From a candidate division BRC1 bacterium ADurb.Bin183 (GTDB lineage Bacteria; Sumerlaeota; Sumerlaeia; MWCT01): a DNA stretch of 64,000 nt. The stretch is from positions 149,319 through 213,318 of the forward strand of contig MWCT01000004.1 in assembly GCA_002070185.1 (NCBI GenBank). Direction: 5' to 3'. The position numbers and the translations under genes are program-made. This document shows positions 17,181-26,028 of the stretch, one piece after another. The notes beneath the pieces are model-generated. The model made no database searches, had not been told where the DNA came from, and worked only from the letters and a program-made list of their open reading frames with translations. The first letter of the stretch is position 1, and each line of letters begins with the position of its first letter.

Positions 17181-18569
17181 TCATTTACGTCGCCATTTAG
17201 GCAGAAGGAAATCCCCCAGATTCACATTTTGTCCTTCTCCCGGATGAATTGACCTTAAATAAACCAGATCATTATCAAGGGCTTCTGCCGTTATATCGTA
17301 GGCAGCCGGACTGTTATAATCGGTTTCTGGTCGCACATTAAGCACCACGAATCTGCCATCCGAAAAACTTTCCGACTTAACCCACTGATTGTTATCGGAC
17401 ATGATTATAAGGGATTTCTCAATCGGCAATCTCGTATCCGCATCGAGCACTCGTCCGGTGAAAGTGTTCGGGTCGGGAATAAGAGCAATGTCGTTGATGT
17501 TGGTATTCTCTGAGAAAAAATCGAAATCATATTCTTGAAAACGATAGCCATATCCCCAAGTTTGGATTTTCTGCACACCGTCCGAGATGTTATAAAGAAT
17601 ATATTCTCCATTGGAATCGGTTGTTGTTTTCCATGAATCAACTCCCGCTCCGCCGTTAATTTGAACTGTGGCATTCAAAACCGGCAATCCATTTGTTGCG
17701 TCCACAACTCTGCCCGAAATGGAGCCTCCGATGGGCATGAGTTCGATTGTTCCGAGAATCTCCGCGGCGTTGACGGCATGGTGAAAATTTAGTCCTACAA
17801 AATTGTATGCCAATCCCCAAACCTGCAGCTGATGATAGCCGGCAGGGATGTTGCAAAGCACAAAGCGACCGTCGGCATTTGTTTTCGTTTCCATGCCTGC
17901 TCCGCCTCCATCATATTGAACGGTCGCATTCACAATGGGTCGCTTTGTTACAGCATTAAGAACTTGTCCCCGGACGGCATTCGGAATTACTGAAAGAGAG
18001 ATGTCGTCAATTTTCAAACTGCCTTGAGGATTCAGATAAAACCCTTTTTGGAAATATGTATAAGCATACCCCCAACATTGGAGCGAATGCGGGACGCGGT
18101 CAACATTATAGAATAGGTAATTCCCGAATTGGTCTGTTTGCGTTCTCCAGATTTTGCCTCCGTCAATTTGAACGGTTGCTCTGACCAGCGGTTCCCCTGT
18201 TATCGAATCAACAAGTTTGCCGAATACCACGCCGTCAATTTTTTTGATATAAATCGGACCCACATCATACGATTTGCCGTCGGGCATATACACAATCCGC
18301 TCGGCGTATTCATGGGCGATTCCCCAAGTTTGAAGTTTGTGCATAGTTGGAGCCACGCCATAAAGATAGAACCTTCCCTGATTATCGGCAAACGCCATGA
18401 CGGCGCCATTATCAATTTGAACCGTTGCCCCGTTGACGGGCGCTCCCCATTCCACATCAAGAATTTGTCCGGTCAGATAATACGGCGCGGCGAAAAGGGC
18501 GGGACAAAGCAGGGTCATCCAGATAAAAATCGCAAGGGGTTTAAGCGTAGAAAGGGCATGCAATCTCAT
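17181..18569 (-). CDS. secreted protein of five carboxypeptidase-regulatory-like modules
   Basis: 462 residues from ATG 18569 (GAGAGG upstream), with a signal peptide ending LLCPALFAAP. The rest is five transthyretin-like carboxypeptidase-regulatory modules. Four carry the W-G-x-A/G/H-Y/E motif (LQTWGIAHEY, LQCWGYAYTY, LQVWGLAYNF, IQTWGYGYRF) and the fifth starts PDPNTFTGRVLDADTRLPI. Module by module it parallels the C-terminal half of the adjacent 789-residue protein, so the two arose by en bloc duplication. It lacks the propeller. Such modules are beta-sandwiches; no enzyme domain is present. Probably first gene of the operon running down to the terminator at 10612-10642. Confidence 0.78.
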   Translation of the reverse strand: MRLHALSTLKPLAIFIWMTLLCPALFAAPYYLTGQILDVEWGAPVNGATVQIDNGAVMAFADNQGRFYLYGVAPTMHKLQTWGIAHEYAERIVYMPDGKSYDVGPIYIKKIDGVVFGKLVDSITGEPLVRATVQIDGGKIWRTQTDQFGNYLFYNVDRVPHSLQCWGYAYTYFQKGFYLNPQGSLKIDDISLSVIPNAVRGQVLNAVTKRPIVNATVQYDGGGAGMETKTNADGRFVLCNIPAGYHQLQVWGLAYNFVGLNFHHAVNAAEILGTIELMPIGGSISGRVVDATNGLPVLNATVQINGGAGVDSWKTTTDSNGEYILYNISDGVQKIQTWGYGYRFQEYDFDFFSENTNINDIALIPDPNTFTGRVLDADTRLPIEKSLIIMSDNNQWVKSESFSDGRFVVLNVRPETDYNSPAAYDITAEALDNDLVYLRSIHPGEGQNVNLGDFLLPKWRRK

Positions 18570-18724
18570 GTTTTTTTCCTCTCAATATTATATCAAGGCA
18601 AATTTTTTTTCACGCAAAATGAATAAATCAATATCTTCAATTGCCATCATTAAAAATAATAAATCCAAATTCCAGCATAAAGGGTATGGTGTCAATATTT
18701 TTTGTTGCGGTTACAATAAAAAAA

Positions 18725-18756
18725 TCACCGCAGATGAAGTTTGGCATCTGCGGTGA
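18725..18756 (-). terminator. rho-independent terminator with perfect 12-bp stem
   Basis: TCACCGCAGATG (18725-18736) and CATCTGCGGTGA (18745-18756) are perfectly complementary around an 8-base loop. On the minus strand the hairpin is followed by a T-rich run (ATTTTTTTATT). It lies about 28 bases after the stop of the FlgT/LPP20-like gene and separates that gene from the secreted-module operon. Confidence 0.85.
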
Positions 18757-18783
18757 AAATTAGGCGCGAACTGTCCGATTCTT

Positions 18784-19953
18784 TTATTTTTTCATTTCTG
18801 CCTCAACACGACCCGGCGATATACCTGTAACATCAAGGTAGGAGCCGATTCCTGTATTACCAAGGCTATCGGCAAGGTCTTCTGCTGAAAGATTGCCTTG
18901 AATGCGGAAAACCGCGACTCCTTTATCAAACTGGGGCGATGCCACAGCATCAACTCCTCGAATGGTTTTGATTGCCGTTCCGATTTTTTTCAACTGGCTG
19001 TAATTAACGCCGCTGACAACAAGTTCAATTTTGTTTGTGTGTTTTTGCCAGTCGTCGAGGATTTTTTGCATAATAACCGGCGCAACCTCTTTCCCCGCTT
19101 TTTCAAAGGCATGGCGCGCCGCAGCCGGCTTTCCCTCTCCCGTGGCTTGCGCTTTTTCATTGGCAGAGCCAAGCATGTCGGCTGTATCTGTATAAATCAT
19201 GCGGGCATTGACGGAACCGCGATAGGAATCCATCTGAGCTCCATAAACGTTGGAAGCGCCGGCATAATCAGCCAACCCCTCGAGCAGGATGATAATTTCC
19301 GCTCCGAATTTTTTCCCCAGCGCTGCAGCTTTATTGATATCATTGAGATTCATTGCTTCATCGCGCATTTTGATTTCTCTGACCTGACTCTCATCCACAA
19401 GATCAAAACCTTTGCTGACAAGAAAATCTTCAATAACCGTCTGAGAAGAAATTGTTGTAATATTCTCGCCGTCAACTTTTTCTACGCCGATAATCATGAT
19501 TCGAGGAAAGCCTTTTTCGCTTTTTAAAATCCCTACTGCAATAAGGTCGCTATTGATAGATGCCAAGGCGACTTCCGCCTCGATGACCACGCGATACAGG
19601 TCGCCTTCGTTATTTTTGGATATGATTTTGAAATTTCGAACATATCCTGCCGACTGTGCGAGTATTCTATCATGGACAACTTGATAATTCTTCACAAGCG
19701 TTTCGCTGCCCACAAGGACGCCGATTCCAGATTGAACCGCGTTCCTTTTGGCATCTTTGAGGGCTTCGTCATACGCTTTGTCAATCGGTTTGCCCGGCAT
19801 CAGCGCTGAAACGCCCTCGGCAACAACAAACCTGTATTCCGTTTCCTGCGCATGAGCGTTTTGACTCAGCCCAAGTATAACAACAACATACAGCCAGATG
19901 AAAAAGAGCATGATAACAATCACAACCAAATCTTTGCATTTTTGTTTGTTCAT
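18784..19953 (-). CDS. FlgT/LPP20-like secreted protein
   Basis: 389 residues from ATG 19953 (AAGGA 8 bases upstream; an in-frame ATG at 19962 overlaps that site). An N-terminal membrane segment (VVIVIMLFFIWLYVVVILGL) ends near NAHAQ and is likely a signal peptide. Residues about 40-130 contain AYDEALKDAKRNAVQSGIGVLVGS and ILAQSAGYVRNFKI, the pattern of the N-terminal domain of flagellar assembly protein T and LPP20-like lipoproteins. The middle (AAALGKKFGAEIIILLEG) resembles the TolB-N/CsgG-like domain of those proteins. No flagellar genes are nearby, so a general envelope role is more likely than a flagellar one. It ends at the strong terminator at 18725. Confidence 0.65.
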   Translation of the reverse strand: MNKQKCKDLVVIVIMLFFIWLYVVVILGLSQNAHAQETEYRFVVAEGVSALMPGKPIDKAYDEALKDAKRNAVQSGIGVLVGSETLVKNYQVVHDRILAQSAGYVRNFKIISKNNEGDLYRVVIEAEVALASINSDLIAVGILKSEKGFPRIMIIGVEKVDGENITTISSQTVIEDFLVSKGFDLVDESQVREIKMRDEAMNLNDINKAAALGKKFGAEIIILLEGLADYAGASNVYGAQMDSYRGSVNARMIYTDTADMLGSANEKAQATGEGKPAAARHAFEKAGKEVAPVIMQKILDDWQKHTNKIELVVSGVNYSQLKKIGTAIKTIRGVDAVASPQFDKGVAVFRIQGNLSAEDLADSLGNTGIGSYLDVTGISPGRVEAEMKK

Positions 19954-20135
19954 GAGAACCATCCTTCAAGATAATTACCCGCAGTAACATTCGACAATCT
20001 TTCACAGAGCAAAAATCAAGCCAAGGTCATGACTGAGCTTACATTGTTGATATTATTAGAGTTGCCATAATCAGTTTGATGCAAAAAGCCGTGTTGTTCG
20101 AAATTCATTCAATCCCTTTGTTCAAATAAGATACA
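19954..20135. other. intergenic stretch without recognised features
   Basis: About 180 bases between two minus-strand genes. It must contain the promoter of the FlgT/LPP20-like gene, but I see no convincing -35/-10 pair, terminator hairpin or open frame. Confidence 0.4.
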
Positions 20136-20840
20136 TCATTTACCCAAATCTTTTTTACGATAATCCGCATTGGGAAATTTATCCATAATCTGGCACATTT
20201 CGCAAAGACGGGATACAATGCGAGGTCCGATAAAATCTTCCAAATCATTTACGTCGAGTTTATTGGTTGTGACAATTATGGGGGAATTTTGCTCATAACG
20301 TTTATTAACAAGGGCATATAATCTGTCCAATTTCCATACCGATGGTTGCTCGGCGCCAAGATCGTCGAGAACCAACAAATTGACCCTGGCAACCTTATCC
20401 AGCAGATCCATCTCGTCATATTCTGTATCGCCGGCAAAGGTGTCTCTGAGACGGGTGAAAAAATCCACAACATTGCAGTAATAGCCGGTATAGCCTTTTT
20501 CGATAACCGCTTTCAATATTCCGATGGCAAGGTGGGTTTTGCCGCAGCCAGTCGTCCCCATGAATATTAGACCTTTTTTATCAGCTGGCGAGGGGAAGTT
20601 GTTGATAAAAGCCTTTGCGCTTGTGCGGAGCTGGCTTATTTTTTTTTCTGCGCCTGAAAAGGAATCAACGGATTTATTGATGAAGCGCGGAGGTATTTCA
20701 GCTTTTTTAAGGCGTAGCTGGGCAAGGGCGGCGGCTCTGCATTCACATGCAACGGTGGTGCCGTCAGGGTTGAATATGAATTGCCTTCCCCCGCATTTCG
20801 CGCACACCTTTTTTCTTTCTGGTTCTTTCTTTTTTATCAT
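20136..20840 (-). CDS. DnaC/DnaI-like replicative helicase loader ATPase
   Basis: About 234 residues from ATG 20840; ATG 20858 is an alternative, and both overlap the end of the preceding gene. The N-terminus holds a Cys cluster (VCAKCGG, then VACEC) likely binding zinc, as in DnaC-type loaders. The AAA+ core has Walker A MGTTGCGKTHLA, Walker B LLVLDDLGAE and sensor-1 PIIVTTNKLD, followed by the arginine-finger region GPRIVSRL. IstB-type transposition helpers share this core, but no istA or insertion sequence is present and the gene follows a DnaD-like gene, so helicase loading is preferred. Confidence 0.82.
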   Translation of the reverse strand: MIKKKEPERKKVCAKCGGRQFIFNPDGTTVACECRAAALAQLRLKKAEIPPRFINKSVDSFSGAEKKISQLRTSAKAFINNFPSPADKKGLIFMGTTGCGKTHLAIGILKAVIEKGYTGYYCNVVDFFTRLRDTFAGDTEYDEMDLLDKVARVNLLVLDDLGAEQPSVWKLDRLYALVNKRYEQNSPIIVTTNKLDVNDLEDFIGPRIVSRLCEMCQIMDKFPNADYRKKDLGK

Positions 20841-21453
20841 CTTTTTTTGACCCCGCAAGTAATTGGCGCATAACCCAGTTCAAGTTTTTCCCGCCGATTT
20901 GACGGGCTGTTTCGAATGTTTTCTTAATATCAGATAATTCAAAACGCTGGCGCATCAGGCGCAGTTCGTCAAGAATGAAAAAATTCATTTTCAAGCCGAT
21001 AGAGTTATAATACAAATCCACAATCTCGCTCAAGGTTGCGTCGTCCTGCGGTATGGGCGTCCGCTGGTCCGCATATCGAAAAAAATCTTTTCCCGGCGGG
21101 AATATATCCGTCCGCTGTTTTTTCAAATCTTTGGGCGCAATCGGAGTTGGAAGCGGTAACGCAACGCGAATAAGCGCTTTTTCTTCCGCGTTATCCGGGA
21201 TAAAACACGATATCAGTTTTTTTTTCTTCAGCGCAAGAAGGCATTTTCCCACCGTTTCGCCGGGGAGCCCAGTTCGATTTGCCAGTTCGTTCAGAGAGAT
21301 TTCAATAATACCGGGGTCAATATTGGCAAAGCAATCGAGTTCGACCACTTTTTTGAAAATTATCCAGGCGTCTTTGCGGACTTTTTCATACACATATTGG
21401 GGCAGACCGCACAGTTCAAGCCATAGAGGAAATTCCGCCCTTTGCTCGTTCAT
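20764..21453 (-). CDS. DnaD-like winged-helix replication protein
   Basis: 229 residues. The N-terminal part (IEISLNELANRTGLPGETVG, KCLLALKKKKLISCF) has the form of a winged-helix DNA-binding domain. The C-terminal part (LYYNSIGLKMNFFILDELRL, then FELSDIKKTFETARQ and GGKNLNWVMRQLLAG) resembles the DnaB_2/DnaD C-terminal domain that ends near a YxxxI-type W motif. The tail is strongly basic (KKDDKKERTRKKKG). The gene overlaps the DnaC-like gene by about 77 bases in another frame, indicating translational coupling of a primosome pair similar to DnaD/DnaI of Firmicutes. The start at 21453 has only a weak ribosome-binding site. Function is by inference from pattern and neighbour. Confidence 0.6.
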   Translation of the reverse strand: MNEQRAEFPLWLELCGLPQYVYEKVRKDAWIIFKKVVELDCFANIDPGIIEISLNELANRTGLPGETVGKCLLALKKKKLISCFIPDNAEEKALIRVALPLPTPIAPKDLKKQRTDIFPPGKDFFRYADQRTPIPQDDATLSEIVDLYYNSIGLKMNFFILDELRLMRQRFELSDIKKTFETARQIGGKNLNWVMRQLLAGSKKDDKKERTRKKKGVREMRGKAIHIQP

Positions 21454-21474
21454 TGTTCAAGCCTTTAAATTTTA

Positions 21475-23034
21475 TCAATGCCTAAAATGTCTCATGCCGG
21501 TGAAGACCATAATCAAGCCATGCTCATCGGCAGCCTGAATCACTTCCGCATCGCGCACCGAGCCGCCCGGTTGAATAATTGCCCGCACGCCCGCCTTAGC
21601 CGCGACGTCCACCCCGTCCCTAAATGGGAAAAAGGCATCGGAGCCCATATAGGTTCCCGCAAGCGAGCGATGCGCTTTTTTGATGCCGAGTTCTGCAGAG
21701 TCAACGCGGCTCATTTGACCTGCGCCAATCCCAACTGTCGCTTTTTTTGTCGTGTAAACAATGGCATTAGACTTGACCCATTTGACCGTCTTCCAAGCAA
21801 AGAGAAGCCCTTCATAGTCTTCGGGCGTGGGTTGCGCTTTTGTGACCGTTTTAAGGTCTTCTTTTTTCACCATGCCAATGTCTCGCGACTGCGCCAACGC
21901 GCCGCCCACAATGGATTTGAGAAATAATTGGGGATTTTTTTGCGTGAAATCGCCGGTTTCCAAAAGGCGGATATTCTTTTTTTTGGTCAGGATATCGAGC
22001 GCTTCGGCGGAATACGCGGGCGCAATCACACATTCCAGAAATGTGGAATCAAGTTCAGCGGCTGTCTCGGCATCAACAGTCCGGTTCAAACCCACAATTC
22101 CACCGAAAGCGGAAACAGGATCGCACTCGCGCGCCTGACGATACGCTTCTACAAGCGTTTCCCCCACAGCAATCCCGCACGGGTTGGCGTGTTTGAGGAT
22201 GACTGCCGCCGTATCAGAAAAATCGCGCACACAATCCAATGCTGTATCAAGGTCGGCTATGTTATTATAAGAAAGGGGCTTGCCATGCAGGAGTCGAGCA
22301 CGCGGGATGGATGTTTCAGAACAATTCTCAAGCATATAATAAGAGGCGCTTTGGTGTGGGTTTTCTCCATATCTCAAATCGCAGGGCACTTTTTTAAAGC
22401 GTGTTGTTAGAATTTCTGGGAATTCGGATTCATGCGTTGCGCCCTTTTCTTTCGATTGTAAATACGCCGTAATGGCGGCGTCGTAGGCGGATGTGTATTC
22501 GAATACTGCCCGTGCCAGCCGTGTTTTTGTTTTAAGCGATATCTCTCCGTTTGTTTCGCGGAGTTCCTTGATTATTTCATCATATTGAGCGGGCGAACAA
22601 ACAACCGCTACATCCTTAAAGTTTTTCGAAGCGGCGCGAAGCATGGATGGTCCGCCAATGTCAATATTTTCGATGACCTCCTCAAAGGAGGCATCTGGAC
22701 GCGCTGATACTTTTTCAAAGGGATATAGGTTCACAACGAGCAGGTCTATGAGAGGCAATCCGAGTTGTTCGAGCATCTTAAGATCGCCCGGATGATCCCG
22801 TCGCGCCAAAAGCCCGGAAAACACCGCCGGATGTAGCGTCTTGACCCGCCCATCCATGATTTCCGGAAAACGTGTAATCTCAGATACAGATTTAACAGAT
22901 ATTCCATTTTCCTGCAGTGTTTTCATTGTGCCGCCTGTGGATATTAATTCCACTCCGAGCTCCTCTAAAACCTTTGCCAGATTAATCAAACCTGTCTTGT
23001 CCGAAACGCTCAAAATCGCCCGCTGGATTTTCAT
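21475..23034 (-). CDS. purH: bifunctional AICAR transformylase / IMP cyclohydrolase PurH
   Basis: 519 residues from ATG 23034, chosen because GGGGAG lies 7 bases upstream and MKIQRAILSVSDKTGL is the typical PurH beginning. PurH performs the last two steps of de novo IMP synthesis. The N-terminal cyclohydrolase domain has SVSDKTG, ISTGGTMKTL and VVNLYPFE. The transformylase domain has LRYGENPHQSASYY, KHANPCGIAVG, SAFGGIVGLNR and the final GSDAFFPFRDGVDVAAKAGV and IIQPGGSVRD. All expected motifs are present and the length is normal. No other purine gene is adjacent, although adenine deaminase lies at 58 kb. Confidence 0.97.
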   Translation of the reverse strand: MKIQRAILSVSDKTGLINLAKVLEELGVELISTGGTMKTLQENGISVKSVSEITRFPEIMDGRVKTLHPAVFSGLLARRDHPGDLKMLEQLGLPLIDLLVVNLYPFEKVSARPDASFEEVIENIDIGGPSMLRAASKNFKDVAVVCSPAQYDEIIKELRETNGEISLKTKTRLARAVFEYTSAYDAAITAYLQSKEKGATHESEFPEILTTRFKKVPCDLRYGENPHQSASYYMLENCSETSIPRARLLHGKPLSYNNIADLDTALDCVRDFSDTAAVILKHANPCGIAVGETLVEAYRQARECDPVSAFGGIVGLNRTVDAETAAELDSTFLECVIAPAYSAEALDILTKKKNIRLLETGDFTQKNPQLFLKSIVGGALAQSRDIGMVKKEDLKTVTKAQPTPEDYEGLLFAWKTVKWVKSNAIVYTTKKATVGIGAGQMSRVDSAELGIKKAHRSLAGTYMGSDAFFPFRDGVDVAAKAGVRAIIQPGGSVRDAEVIQAADEHGLIMVFTGMRHFRH

Positions 23035-23054
23035 TTCACCGCTCCCCAATAATA

Positions 23055-26027
23055 TTATTTGTTGTGAGTCACTAATTTAATCCGCGAAAAAAGCGAGGGG
23101 TCGCGCCAGTTGTTGCTCCCTCCGCGCCAGACCATTTGGCGATGCTCATAATCGCCGCTATCCCGTTCATCAATGGTAATCTCAAAACCGAATTCCATGT
23201 TAGGGGCAACTTTATCTTTAATCAGATTATTCCAAGGGATTGCCATCTCGATGGTGTAATAATCATTCATAACCACGGAAGCTATTTTAACTCCATGGAA
23301 TTCGCAGCCATCGGGTTGCCAAACCTTGAAATCAGCCTGCGGGTTGTTTTTATCAGGCGGGATGGCGAATATCTGGAAGACTCCGGCGCTATAAAAAGGG
23401 CTGCCCAGTTCATCGCCCTTGCGCATATCAAAAAATAATTCAAGGGCGTCACCCGTCCATGGATTTTCATGCCGGTATGGATTCAAAACGTCTTTATCTT
23501 TAACAACCGCAAAAAGATAAAGGTGTTGTTCATCCCATGCGGAATAGACTTTTGCGCGCAGTTCTTCCGCTTTTTTGACGGTCTCTTTTCCATGCACAAG
23601 GTTTTCAGAGCCTTCAAGGGTAAACGGCTGGAAGAACTTCCACCCTGCCGGTTTCCCATCAATCTCAAATGGGAGAAAAGTTCTGGCGATGGTATCATAT
23701 TCAAGAAATGATTCTCTGGTAAAATTCATATCCCCTATGGTTGCAGAAATTTGAACGCGCGCGCTGTGAGGTTCGTTGATTGCCATAGGCACGGGCTGCA
23801 GCGGAAAGAAAACGGGCAGCGTCTCATGTTGGCTCAATTTGATTTTTTGCGGCGTATCCAGGCATCGGAAGCGGCTCTCCGGTTCCAAAGAAAGCAGAAT
23901 ATCCAGATGGGCTGCCGATGTGTTTGTTAAGGCGACAGTTGTGCCAATATCGCCAGAGTTCGATTTCAAAAATCCCGCGCGTGATATTTGAATCGGCGGA
24001 ACAAACTCATAATAACGAATGGCGGGCGGGGTTGATTTGCCTGACGCAGCCTCTTTAAAATACGCCCGTAAAATCATCTCAGAATGGTGTGGCTCGGACA
24101 AGTTTTTAAGCCGGCTTCGTTCAATGGGATACTCGAATGGGATTGAGGCATATCCATCAGAAACGGTTCGGGCTGGCTCTCTCAAAATGGAAATCAAAGA
24201 GTCCGATGAGGAAATGGCGTCAATATGCAGGATGCCCTGGCTGTCCTTTCCAGAAACATTATAAATTCGCGCCTCGCCCTTGATTCGTTCTGAAAAAATA
24301 CCTACTGTTGTGCCTTCATCCCGAATTTCAACCCAGATGTCTTTGATGCCTTGGGAAAAATCGGAAGGCTGCATTGCGGGCTCGCGCTCTGGTTTAAAAA
24401 CGTAATCCCTATCAAGGTCGTGGATATTAAAATCGCACAGATATGTTGGAACAGCGCCGATATCCAATGTGCAAACAAGCACATTCCTTCTATCGGTATC
24501 TTCTCCATAGATATCCCTGATTATCGGATTTTTTTGAGTGTTTTTGAAGAATACAGATGGTTTGTATTGTTTGCCGTCCCGGCTCCATAATACAAGGCAA
24601 CCTCGTCCCTGTTGCGAAAAGAGAAGCGCCTCAACTGGCAAATTGGTTTCGTAGCGTCCAAAATAATTCATGTTTTCAAGGGTGTATGACATATTGGCAA
24701 GGGCAATAAGGGCGGGCTTGGGCTGCCATCCGCCCTCTTTTTCTTCCATGAGTCCCCAAAAACTGGCGCCGTGTTCAACGAAGTTGGGAAGCGAAAAATA
24801 AAAAATCCGGCTTGCGCCTTCGGCAAGGGCAAGCGCGTAAGCCTTGACCAGATATCGGGATTGCAGATATTCGGATTGTGCGACTTGCGGTTCCATGACT
24901 GACGTTGCCGTTGAGCCGATTTCTGTCAGCCAGATTGGTTTTGAATATCCGTATCGCCTCATCAAGTCCTTGCAGCGTTTGATTTTTTCTGCGACTCCTT
25001 CCACGGGTCCATAATGATGAACATTCAAGATATCAAAATATTCGCCGCCGCCGTTTTCAAAAACTTTTTCAATAAACCTTTCGCCTTCTTTATCGGAAAA
25101 AGTCTGCGGTCCAAAAGTGATGTCGCCGGAACCAAAGGTTATGGAACCGGAAAGCACCGCCGCATAAGGATTGCCTTTTTTAATTCCAAGATATCCTGCC
25201 TTTAAAATGCGCGCGTATTCATCGGCGCTTCCCATAAAAAATACGGGAATATCAAACTCGTTCCATAATTCCCACGCGGAGACTTCCTCTTTGTATCGGC
25301 TTGCCGCGTTGGCTGCCCATCGGTAATATAAATAAGTATCATCGGGCGCATACTTCTGGCACAAAGAGTCCTTGCCTGTTTGCCTCTCCGATGCCCAGAC
25401 CGCAGTATCTTGAAAAACTTGCAACACCTTCATCCCATTGACATATTGCGCCTTTGCGGCGGCATCGTATTTTTCCCAATTCCATTTTCCTTTGGCTGGC
25501 TGGACATCGTTCCACGAGATTCGGTCGCGCATCCAGATGATTCCAATGCGATTCATAATTTTCGCCGCTTCTGCGGCAAGTTCAAAAGACGAGACGCGCC
25601 AGCTCAAAAAGGCGTCAACGGCAAAGGGCGATTCATCTCGCGGGGTTTTTGATTGTGTTTTTCTGATGACACCAAATTTGATGAACCCAACGCTTTTTTG
25701 CTCTTCTGCTCCTTCCGCCTCAACAACATAGCTATAATAGCCCGCTTGAAGAAAACCAATATTGTCCTCGATGGTCATGCCAGTTTCAGACGAGACTGGG
25801 AAGACAACTGTGCGAAAAAGTTGGTTTCTGTAATTAATGATGTGCGCGGTCAGTTTTTGCGGTTGAAAAGCATTTTGCGGAATAACATTAATCTTTATGA
25901 GAATTTTTTGGTCCGTGAAAAACAAATTGCCGGGCGCGCCGGTTTTAATTGAGACAACCTTTGAAGATGCAGCCCACGATGCCGATGCAATAAAAAGGAA
26001 TAATAACAGTGTTTTTGCATGCTTCAC
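23055..26027 (-). CDS. secreted GH-A clan glycosidase-like protein with C-terminal CBM9-like domain
   Basis: 990 residues from GTG 26027. This start has AGAGG 7 bases upstream, lies immediately after the recR stop, and begins a signal peptide (KHAKTLLLFLFIASASWAAS); the open frame extends further up but only by overlapping recR. A TIM-barrel region contains VSAWELWNEFD (about residue 255, acid/base Glu) and SKPIWLTEIGS (about residue 367, nucleophile Glu), as in GH39- or GH5-like clan A enzymes. Beta-sandwich regions follow. The last 200 residues (YSAWDEQHLYLFAVVKDKD, DALELFFDMR, YYTIEMAIPWNNL, FGFEITIDERD) look like a family 9 carbohydrate-binding module. Probably acts on an extracellular polysaccharide; substrate unknown. 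Confidence 0.8.
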   Translation of the reverse strand: MKHAKTLLLFLFIASASWAASSKVVSIKTGAPGNLFFTDQKILIKINVIPQNAFQPQKLTAHIINYRNQLFRTVVFPVSSETGMTIEDNIGFLQAGYYSYVVEAEGAEEQKSVGFIKFGVIRKTQSKTPRDESPFAVDAFLSWRVSSFELAAEAAKIMNRIGIIWMRDRISWNDVQPAKGKWNWEKYDAAAKAQYVNGMKVLQVFQDTAVWASERQTGKDSLCQKYAPDDTYLYYRWAANAASRYKEEVSAWELWNEFDIPVFFMGSADEYARILKAGYLGIKKGNPYAAVLSGSITFGSGDITFGPQTFSDKEGERFIEKVFENGGGEYFDILNVHHYGPVEGVAEKIKRCKDLMRRYGYSKPIWLTEIGSTATSVMEPQVAQSEYLQSRYLVKAYALALAEGASRIFYFSLPNFVEHGASFWGLMEEKEGGWQPKPALIALANMSYTLENMNYFGRYETNLPVEALLFSQQGRGCLVLWSRDGKQYKPSVFFKNTQKNPIIRDIYGEDTDRRNVLVCTLDIGAVPTYLCDFNIHDLDRDYVFKPEREPAMQPSDFSQGIKDIWVEIRDEGTTVGIFSERIKGEARIYNVSGKDSQGILHIDAISSSDSLISILREPARTVSDGYASIPFEYPIERSRLKNLSEPHHSEMILRAYFKEAASGKSTPPAIRYYEFVPPIQISRAGFLKSNSGDIGTTVALTNTSAAHLDILLSLEPESRFRCLDTPQKIKLSQHETLPVFFPLQPVPMAINEPHSARVQISATIGDMNFTRESFLEYDTIARTFLPFEIDGKPAGWKFFQPFTLEGSENLVHGKETVKKAEELRAKVYSAWDEQHLYLFAVVKDKDVLNPYRHENPWTGDALELFFDMRKGDELGSPFYSAGVFQIFAIPPDKNNPQADFKVWQPDGCEFHGVKIASVVMNDYYTIEMAIPWNNLIKDKVAPNMEFGFEITIDERDSGDYEHRQMVWRGGSNNWRDPSLFSRIKLVTHNK

Positions 26028-26028
26028 T

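Noticed and set aside
18784..19953. Flagellar gene cluster
   Set aside because: Only a FlgT-like domain is present; no other flagellar gene occurs in the window, and the domain is shared with non-flagellar lipoproteins.
20136..20840. IstB transposition helper of an IS21-type element
   Set aside because: No istA or terminal repeats are seen, a zinc cluster is present and the neighbour is DnaD-like, which favours a helicase loader.
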